Source of the DNA: Ananas comosus
Taxonomy: Eukaryota; Streptophyta; Magnoliopsida; Poales; Bromeliaceae
Length of the DNA stretch: 64,000 bases
Reading direction: 5' to 3'
NCBI RefSeq assembly: GCF_001540865.1
Contig: NC_033632.1
Span: forward strand, 9,854,888 to 9,918,887
Shown: one piece after another, positions 57,182 to 64,000 of the stretch
Position numbering within the stretch: the stretch's first letter is position 1
How the letters are laid out: every line of letters starts with the position of its first letter
Notes under the pieces: generated by a model
Database searches by the model: none
What the model saw: the letters and a program-made list of their open reading frames with translations, nothing else
What the model was told of the DNA's origin: nothing
Made by a program: the position numbers and the translations under genes

Positions 57182-57830
57182 TTGGTGGGAAGCCTGCGCT
57201 ACTTAACTGCAACTAGACCAGACATAGCCTATGGTGTTGGGTTGATCAGCAGATATATGGAAAAGCCAACTCAGATGCATCTACAAGCAGCAAAGCATAT
57301 TTTACGTTATACAAAAGGAATGGTCAACTATGATATTTTTTATGCTTACGGTGGCAAATTCGAATTCATTGGATTCACCGATAGCGATTGAGCCGGTAAC
57401 GTAGAAGAACGGAAAAGCACATCAGGCAACGTATTTTTTCTTGGAAGCAGCGCATTCACATGGTCATCGAAGAAACAGGATATCGTAGCTCTCTCAACAG
57501 TAGAAGTCAAATATGTAGCGGTATCAGCAAGCGCTACACGAGCAATTTGGCTTAGAAGAGTTCTTGAAGAATTTGGTGAAAATCAAAAGGCACCTACAAA
57601 AATATTTTGTGATAATAGCTCGGCTATAGCAATCGCAAAAAATCCGATTTTTCATGAAAGGTATAAACATATTGAAATCCGCTATCATTACATTCTAGAA
57701 CTTATGAAGAAGAACAAATTCGAACTACACTTTTGCAGAAGCTAGAATCAAGTCGTCAATATATTTATGAAGCCGCTGACATAAAAAAATTTTGTGAAAC
57801 TACGAAAGCTACTTGGAATGCGAGAAATTG
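57182..57830 (+). pseudogene. copia RNase H remnant
   Basis: VGSLRYLTATRPDIAYGVGLISRYMEKP, then FTDSD-stop-AGN, where the usual Trp codon is TGA (57389). STVEVKYVA replaces the active-site Glu with Lys. IFCDNSSAIAIAKNPIFHERYKHIEIRYHYI is preserved. The frame decays before the PPT. Confidence 0.9.
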
Positions 57831-57834
57831 GATT

Positions 57835-57843
57835 AAGAGAGGA
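57835..57843 (+). promoter_or_regulatory. Polypurine tract
   Basis: AAGAGAGGA directly before the 3' LTR; primes plus-strand synthesis in this class. Confidence 0.8.
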
Positions 57844-58095
57844 TGTTGATAAGTAACCCAATATTTTTGATAAGTTTAGATTTATTTCTGTCAGGTTTAT
57901 CTCTTAATAATTTTGTTTGTTAGACATAAGAGATAAATTTAAACCTTGTTCAATTATTCCTATTAGGATTTTTATTTTATGCCTATAAATAGACTGCTGT
58001 AATTGTGTGAAAAATTATCCACCACCGAAATTTAGTCCAAAAATATTTACAAAGTTTTTAGTTTAATTCGCTGTAATACTCCTCTCGTTCCTACA
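57844..58095 (+). repeat. 3' LTR of the copia element
   Basis: 252 bp, same ends as the 5' LTR; about 22 substitutions and two single-base indels by eye. Confidence 0.97.
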
Positions 58096-58100
58096 CGAAC

Positions 58101-59000
58101 AATCTAAGAAAGAAGGAAAGGATGAGGGTAAACACGTAAATGGACAGGGTATACAACCTGTCATTGTGTCGCCCCCCAATCTCCACCAACAACCGTTTCG
58201 CTCAGTTGCAGGAGGCCACGTCATGTAGAAGTTATCTTTCATAATATAGGCTTTATTTTGTGATTATCAAGAATTAGTATTTTCCAATTTTTTAAAAATT
58301 TTTAATTATTTAATCCAGTAGTTAAGGGGGGGAATCAAAATTGAATACAAAATTGATAGTCCTGAAGTGCACCTAATGCTCTCTCTCTCTTTCTCTCTCT
58401 CTCTACCATCACTATTTACTACGAGTGGTTGGTATGCTGAGTTCCTTATTAAGAAGTCAGGATTTCGATCTTCACGTATACTTTTATTAAAGAAGTATTC
58501 TAAGGAAAAGGTTGGATTCCCTACATGCACATGTATTAATGATGTGATTTAGTTCTCTGATTTCTGGAGTGGAAAAAAAAAATGACCACCTCTAGAAAAG
58601 TTTTTAAAAAAAAAATATTTGCTCTCTCTTTTGAGAACTCAAGTGAAGGAAATATAATTAGAAATAATTTTGATTTTACTAAATTGGGTTAACAGAAAAT
58701 AGAAAATGATGAGAAAAATTTCTGTCCACCACAAATATTTAGAAAGTTTTATTTTTGTGATTATTGGGAGTAAGCCTCTTTATTTTTTTAATAATTTTTT
58801 AATTTTGTAATTCCGGGTTGCCTATTAATTAAGAGATTGGGAATTCGATTTCCTGCATACGTCTTTATTAAGTGATTTATTAGTCTCCAGCTTTTTGAGT
58901 GAAAAAGAGTTGATGATCAAAACAGATCAAGGGCTCGGATCCACTGCATATATTTTTATTAAAGGTGTTATTTGGCATTCCCTCTAACTCCTGAAGAGAA

Positions 59001-59002
<2 letters not shown>
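58101..59002. other. AT-rich sequence with two SINE-like segments
   Basis: 58425-58500 ('gagtggttggtatgctgagttccttattaagaagtcaggatttcgatctt') and 58805-58870 ('ccgggttgcctattaattaagagattgggaattcgatttcc') look like diverged copies of one tRNA-related unit with a degenerate B box. Neither has a clear TSD. A short CT tract lies at 58380-58404. Nothing else recognised. Confidence 0.4.
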
Positions 59003-59036
<34 letters not shown>

Positions 59037-59260
59037 AATTGAGCTCCTGTACTTTTAAAAGTACCAAGTCATTGGTGTTTGTAAGTTTTTGGCCCTTGGA
59101 TTAAGAGATGTGCGGTTAGAATGATATGGGCCCCTTAGGGTTGAGTGGGTGGTTGGTTTAATAGTATAATCTAACGGATAAAAATGATCAAAGGTATAGA
59201 TCTAACGGTAAAAAATTTACAAGCACCAAGTGCTTGGTGCTTGTACAAGCACCATAGCCG

Positions 59261-59297
<37 letters not shown>
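59003..59297 (+). mobile_element. TA-flanked foldback MITE (M6), sister of M1
   Basis: The body at 59035-59263 lies between (TA)n at 59003-59034 and 59264-59297. The outer arms fold back: GTACCAAGTCATTGGTG near the left end and CAAGCACCAAGTGCTTGGTG near the right. It matches inverted M1 end to end. Non-coding, 229 bp, the same length as M1. Confidence 0.85.
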
Positions 59298-59304
<7 letters not shown>

Positions 59305-59654
59305 GCGACTAGCTCTATGGGAACTTTTGTCCACTGTAAATCTTTTTAAAGAATAATTTTCTGATCAGTTTCATCTCAAATAATTTTGGCAGTATCGCAT
59401 AATGGGCAGAGTCCAAAATTCGAGACACAATTTTTTTAAAAAAAGAAATTATCCATGCTAAACTTATCGTTTACTATTCTTTGATCTCCCCTATACTTGG
59501 GTGTAAACTTTACACTCTAGCATTCAAGCGCTGTATATTACTTTGCTTGTCAGATCAAAATTTTTTGGGATTTTATAAATTATTGAATAAAAGAGGTGCA
59601 AGATGTACACTCCTTTTGTATAATGTACAAATAGCATTTTCCATAAAATTTAAG
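59298..59654. other. No recognised feature
   Basis: AT-rich sequence without coding or repeat signal that could be identified. Confidence 0.45.
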
Positions 59655-60035
59655 TAAAGATGTGTGAAGGCCCCTCAACTGTAGGCCCTTCTGAAAAAGG
59701 GCTAGAAAATAAAGTTTTTATTAAAAACCCTCAATTTTTCTTAATTTTGAACTAAATTATTTTAGCCAAATAAATCAAAAATTTTACCAAATTTGTGGAG
59801 AGTTCCATCAAGTTTAATATTTTAAACAACTTGTTTCGAGGAGGAAAGAAAAAAACTAGATTATAGCTGCTAACAACTAACCAAGCCATAAAACTTAACA
59901 AAAAAATTTAAATTAATTAACTATAAAAACCTGAATAAAAAATTAGAAGCTAAATAGGTATTGAACAAAAAAAGGTTTAAAGTTAAAGAGTGTATTATAG
60001 AATAGCCTATAGTTGAGGGGGTCACTGTACAGTTT
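59655..60035 (+). mobile_element. MITE of the 'cctcaactatagg' family (copy 2)
   Basis: Left end GGCCCCTCAACTGTAGGCCC and right end GAATAGCCTATAGTTGAGGGGG are inverted repeats of about 18-20 bp. The AT-rich interior is collinear, inverted, with 51090-51445. About 380 bp. TSD not resolved. Confidence 0.7.
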
Positions 60036-60879
60036 TTATTTTTAAAAAAAAAAGTTACACTCCGACATTTGAAATAGTTCTATATATAACATATAATAAA
60101 GCTAAATTTCTTAACACGGTTATAGTATTTTGAACGGTGACTATGCTTGAGAGATTAAGAAGGTTAAATGTGTTAAGATAGAAAACTTTCATGATGGATG
60201 GCCTTTTTGGGAAGCGAGCCGTCGCAATTGATAATAAAGTGAATCACCAGCTAAAAATGTGAAATGTGAAATGTGAAATAAATCTCGTACAAGTCAAAAA
60301 TCAGGGTCCAAGAATGACATAATAGGTTAGAATCTATATGAGAAGCTAGCGAGATAAATCTCACACCGCCTATTGCTATATCTAAAATATAATAGGACTA
60401 AACCAGTTATAATATTTTAGACAGTAACTACGCCCAAGAGTCTAAGGACGTTAACCATAAAGGACTAGAATAATTTTAAAATGGATGACCTCTTGGAAAA
60501 CAGAGCATCACAAAAAGTTTAAAATGTCAATAAAAAAAATCTCTCAAAAAATTATTGCTCATTAATTGTAGTAAACTCAAATAAAAATTATTTTCCTGTA
60601 ATTTTCCAACAAAAAAGTCACAATTTAAAGTTTTCTATACAAAGAAAGGTTCAAGGACAAAAAAAAAAAAAAAATTACAGCAATCAAATACAAACATACA
60701 GTAAATACATCTTTACAATGAACAGTTTCCAATCCATATTTGTAGCGACTTCAAAAGCTTTACAATTCGAAACAAAAGCAGCAAAATCCGAAGGAGTCGA
60801 ACGAGATTATACAAATCCAACTAGGTTTTTTTTTATTCCTTCTCCACTTAATCGCACAGATCTTGCGAAACGAAGAATC
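60036..60879. other. AT-rich spacer
   Basis: Two loosely similar segments (60100-60250 and 60400-60530) share 'ttataatattttga.cagt.actacgcc.agag', suggesting an old local duplication. No gene seen. Confidence 0.45.
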
Positions 60880-60937
60880 TCAAGCATCCTCAACTTCTGA
60901 GTGGAACACAAAGCTCGGAAATGTGGTTGTGATGTCC
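60880..60937 (-). CDS. Candidate terminal exon of an unidentified minus-strand gene
   Basis: After an acceptor CAATCAG|G at 60937, the minus strand reads DITTTFPSFVFHSEVEDA and a TGA stop at 60880-60882. The residue pattern looks like a genuine protein C-terminus and the downstream sequence is AT-rich as in a 3' UTR. The family was not recognised and no upstream exon was found in 61-64 kb, so the rest of the gene, if real, lies beyond the window. Confidence 0.25.
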
Positions 60938-61431
60938 CTGATTGCGAGATCGATATTAGTGAAAATCAAAGAGAGTCACATAAACTTTAGCATCTGCAAA
61001 ATGGAATTGAAAAGATGCCGTATTTGATAAAATTTAAAGCAGCAAAATCCTAATTGTGTTCAATGTAAGCAAAGATAATATATAGCGAATAAAGATGATT
61101 ATAATCATATCCTAATAAACTAATCTGTTTAGAAATATTCCCTTGTGAATCTAACTTTTCACAGTGCCTTTCAACAACTCACTTTCTTACTATTGCACCT
61201 TGCATAACGAACTTTCATCTTCGGAAACTTCTTTTATCATCTTCGGAAACTTCTTTTATCGAAAGGGGTGTTTAATATCCGTAACTCAAGTCCATGGAGG
61301 TATTGAGTCGCACGAACTCTACTTTGCGCCCACCCAGAGTGAAGTCGAGAATGGACACTGTGTGGGAAATAGGGACTCCTTGTCACGCTCTATATGGCCG
61401 CAAAGTGGTTTTGTTAACTTTATTACCCAAA

Positions 61432-61775
61432 AGATCGATTTAGTAGGAAACAAATCCAGAAATATATATTAACGCTCCCCACTCACGTGCATGATGGATA
61501 TAAAAGGCACGTGAAATTGATAGGTGAGGTAGGAGATGGAGATTTAACCCATTATATAATGCAGAAATTTAACCTGTTAAATGTTGAAAATAGGGATTGA
61601 ACCCACGACCTCACAAAATGAAGGGTTTAGAATTGGCTTTAATAATATATCACCCAAAAGGCTATCTCACTTATTAATTTCACGTGCCTTTTATATCCAT
61701 CATGCACGTAGGTGGAGTTGTTAGTATATATTTCTCGGCCAGTTTCCTACCAGTTTCCTATTAGATCGATCTTTT
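61432..61775. mobile_element. Foldback element with about 100-bp arms
   Basis: The left arm 61432-61530 ('gatcgatttagtaggaaac', then 'cacgtgcatgatggatataaaaggcacgtgaaatt') pairs with the inverse of 61668-61772 ('aatttcacgtgccttttatatccatcatgcacgt', then 'cctattagatcgatc'). The core match is 32-34 bp, almost perfect, with looser pairing outside. The 140-bp loop includes GGGATTGAACCCACGACCTC, an inverted B-box-like phrase. Confidence 0.8.
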
Positions 61776-62440
61776 AAGTACTATGGTATCAAAGTAGGAG
61801 GTCTTGAGTTCGAGTCACGCCAGACTCCTAGCATCATTGATTTTCACCTATGTAATTCAAGTCCACGTCTTAAACCTATTTAAAAAGTCCCCAGCTCAGA
61901 TATGATGGGAAGTGTTGAATATAAAAACATAAAAACATGATTCTCTACTAGTTTAAACTTTTAGAGAACAGCGGTTGTTTAATATAATTTCACAGACTTC
62001 GCGCATCGATCCAGACACACCGTCGTCTGACTTTCTCAAACCGATGAGCTCTATGATGTACATAGAAACGCCCCCTAGCTAAAAAAACAACTACCACTCC
62101 TAGGATTTGGCTCATTAAGATTGACTCCTTATTTGAGAGCATTTTTGTGATAAACTCAAATTTGGAAGGCATGTATATGTTGCATTAAATTAGGAGCACG
62201 AATGTGAATAACAATTTGTCAAAATAATCAAAGGGCATATGTGCAATCCCATATAATACAGGGTTATAAATGTGAATTTATGATTTTCCAAGTAATTTAT
62301 TCAAAGATTGAAAAATATACTATGTAAAACCTACTCTTTTCGTGGAAAAGAAGGCATTTCCTTGATTAAACATGTTATGGATATGCAAATAATTTACCAT
62401 CAGAACCTCAACAAGGAGGATAGTTCAATTAAAAGATTAA
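61776..62440. other. Unrecognised, with a tRNA-like phrase
   Basis: 'ctatggtatcaaagtaggaggtcttgagttcgagtcacgcc' at about 61782-61820 contains a PBS-like TGGTATCAAAG and a B-box-like AGTTCGAGTC. It may be part of a TRIM or SINE, but terminal repeats were not found. Confidence 0.4.
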
Positions 62441-62877
62441 AGGGTAAATTACACTTTTGGTCCTCAAACTATGAGGTGCGTGAACACTTTAGTCCTCGAG
62501 CTTTAATTTGTTACGATTTCTGGCTTTAACAATAAGGTGCGTGACACTTTAGTCCTCAAAATTTAATTAATCGTAATTTATGGCTTGAACTATGAGGTAT
62601 GTGACATTTTAGTCCACAAACTTTCTGACTTGTAGCAATATCTTACTTAATGAAGCCAACAATAATTAAAATGCTATATTACTTCGATATTAGAAATTCA
62701 TCAATACTTATTCAAAAATAAATGGGCTGTGGGACTTGATTGCAACAATTTGAAAAGTTCGAGGACTAAAGTGTCACATGCCTTATAATTCAAGCCAGAA
62801 ATTGCAACTAAATTAAAGTTCGAGGATTAATGTGTCACGCACGTCATTTGAGGACCATAAGTGTAATTTACCCTAGA
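62441..62877. mobile_element. MITE with 27-bp terminal inverted repeats
   Basis: Left GGGTAAATTACACTTTTGGT-CCTCAAA and right TTTGAGG-ACCATAAGTGTAATTTACCC are near-perfect inverted repeats. Inside, a 'tatgaggtgcgtgacactttagtcctc.aa.tttaatt' module occurs three times on the left and twice inverted on the right. 437 bp, non-coding. No convincing TSD. Confidence 0.85.
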
Positions 62878-62922
62878 ACTAAAAGAAGGGCTAAATATAT
62901 GGATAGTTACTATACAATCAAA

Positions 62923-63215
62923 TGTCACAACTTGGTCCCTATACTTTTATTGTAAACATTTCAGCCGCTGAAATTCTAGCATATTGCACTTCAGTCCCTA
63001 GTCATAAAAGGGAAACTCATCTCATAAAATTATCCTATTAAAAGAAGGCCTAAATATATGATCATTTTACCCTTGTCTCGTAAAATTACTCACTCAATTA
63101 TTGACTTCAAACTTTTCTTGTGATGGTCAGAAACTAAAGTGTCATATACGTGAAACTAAGCGAGCTGAAGTATTAAATTAAAAAGTAAAGGGACCAAGTA
63201 GTGATATCTGGGTAG
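62923..63215. mobile_element. Second MITE-like element, 'acttggtccctatactttt' ends
   Basis: Left 'gtcacaacttggtccctatactttta' and right 'aaaagtaaagggaccaagtagtgat' are inverted. Inner 'cttcagtccctagtcat' and 'atggtcagaaactaaagtg' also pair. About 290 bp. Similar in layout to its neighbour at 62441. Confidence 0.65.
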
Positions 63216-64000
63216 TATCAGTACCAACACATTCTACCCTTGAAATCTAATTTAATTCTAGTGTCATGGAGAAATCTGAGTTCCAAATTTTCTAAGAAAC
63301 CGCTGTGATCCTATAGATTCAAGACCAATAACATTCCATGGTTGTTCGACCCAAAACCTAGGATCCTTACTACTCCTAAATTGGGAATCCACTTCTCTGA
63401 GAAAGAAAACTAGGTTAAATAACAAAATCACGCCCACACTTTCCCCCTACAAAACTAACTCCTTGTAATTTTAACCGGCAGAGCATCAACCTTAACTCCT
63501 CTCAAATAAGCTTCATGGAAACTCAACCTTCTGCCTAACCAATCAATTCTTCTGGGGGGTTTCACATCTTCAAGTTCTTTGGAAAAATGCAATATTTTGG
63601 AGTTTGCCAAGTAGCAGCAAAGAAAAAAAAGCTACAATAAACAGCGATTTGCATTCAATGTTTTAGTGCACATCAGCATGGGTCGTGACCACCGTGCCGT
63701 ACCCTACCGATAAGATATCAACACGGTACAACCCCTGTGCCGACAACACAGATCAACACCTCTTTTCCTTGATATTAGCAAGTAGTTATCTCAATAAAGT
63801 GTAAAACATTTGATAAAGATATCTAATAAGTAATTACAATATATTGGTGTCAAAGAAAATAGATATTTCACGTCATAGTGTGTTGGCACATAGATATTTT
63901 TTTTATAACCGGCACAAATCGGCACGACATAGCATGCACCGTGTCATACCATGCGAGCAAGTTCTCGGTATGACCTTATGTCACGACACTTAAATCCTTG
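63216..64000. other. Unrecognised; right end rich in 'ggcacg/cgtgcc' motifs
   Basis: 63216-63650 has no recognised feature. From about 63680, 'accgtgccgtaccctaccgataag', 'cacggtacaacccctgtgccgac' and 'ggcacaaatcggcacgacatagcatgcaccgtgtcat' recur in both orientations, suggesting a DNA-transposon relic that continues past the window. Confidence 0.4.

Larger units (their letters stand above)
52847..58100 (+). mobile_element. Complete Ty1/copia retrotransposon, defective
   Basis: Two 252-bp LTRs (52852-53103 and 57844-58095), each TGTTGATAA...CCTACA, are flanked by the perfect 5-bp TSD CGAAC (52847-52851 and 58096-58100). A methionine-tRNA-type PBS (TGATATTAGAGCC) follows the 5' LTR and a purine tract AAGAGAGGA precedes the 3' LTR. 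Domain order gag, protease, integrase, RT, RNase H is that of Ty1/copia. The LTRs differ at roughly two dozen positions, so the insertion is old. Every coding domain has stops, frameshifts or active-site changes, and a CACTA element sits in pol. Confidence 0.97.

Overview
This is a plant nuclear window, almost certainly monocot. The evidence is GT-AG introns, telo-box-like ACCCTAAACCC leaders, and a dense mix of LTR, SINE, hAT, CACTA, Helitron and TA-flanked elements. A commelinid such as a bromeliad or palm relative is a guess from the style of the repeats; the species cannot be fixed from the sequence alone. Two host genes can be assembled exon by exon, both in a gene island at about 34-52 kb. 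The rest is mostly transposable-element debris.

Layout. 0-5 kb: the 3' part of a long gypsy-type LTR, (TATG)n/(TA)n microsatellites, a TA-flanked foldback MITE, and an old plus-strand copy of a large LTR family ('family A'). 5-8 kb: a decayed Myb/SANT-like exon, an AT-rich repeat and a SINE. 8.6-9.1 kb: a small GC-rich coiled-coil reading frame with TATA and telo-box signals. 9.6-16.3 kb: AT low-complexity DNA, a minus-strand Ty3/gypsy pol remnant, a cluster of TA-flanked MITEs and a second Myb/SANT remnant. 16.4-27.9 kb: nested LTRs. An outer family-A LTR (A0) is split by a second family-A LTR (A2), which is split by a solo LTR (B); a hAT MITE sits in A0. 27.9-33.7 kb: two copies of an unrecognised gene-like segment, one beside a Helitron with a tandemly repeated 5' end and one split by a 2.7-kb solo LTR. 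34-44 kb: a SINE and the plus-strand ESCRT-III gene VPS32/SNF7 (6 coding exons, 220 aa). 45.4-51.9 kb: a minus-strand nuclear RecX-like gene (6 coding exons, 300 aa), convergent with VPS32. 52.85-58.1 kb: a complete but dead Ty1/copia element with LTRs, PBS, PPT and TSD, carrying a nested 515-bp CACTA element. 58-64 kb: MITEs, a foldback element and a possible terminal exon.

The two host genes act in unrelated processes (membrane scission; organellar recombinase control) and are not an operon. Their introns have collected TEs: a TA-flanked foldback and a hAT MITE in VPS32, and a hAT MITE and a copia solo LTR in the RecX-like gene. The most interesting patterns are the repeated association of foldback elements with (TA)n on both sides, the Helitron 5'-end tandem array, the layered LTR nest that can be read from target-site duplications and empty sites, and the transition-biased loss of catalytic residues in the copia element.
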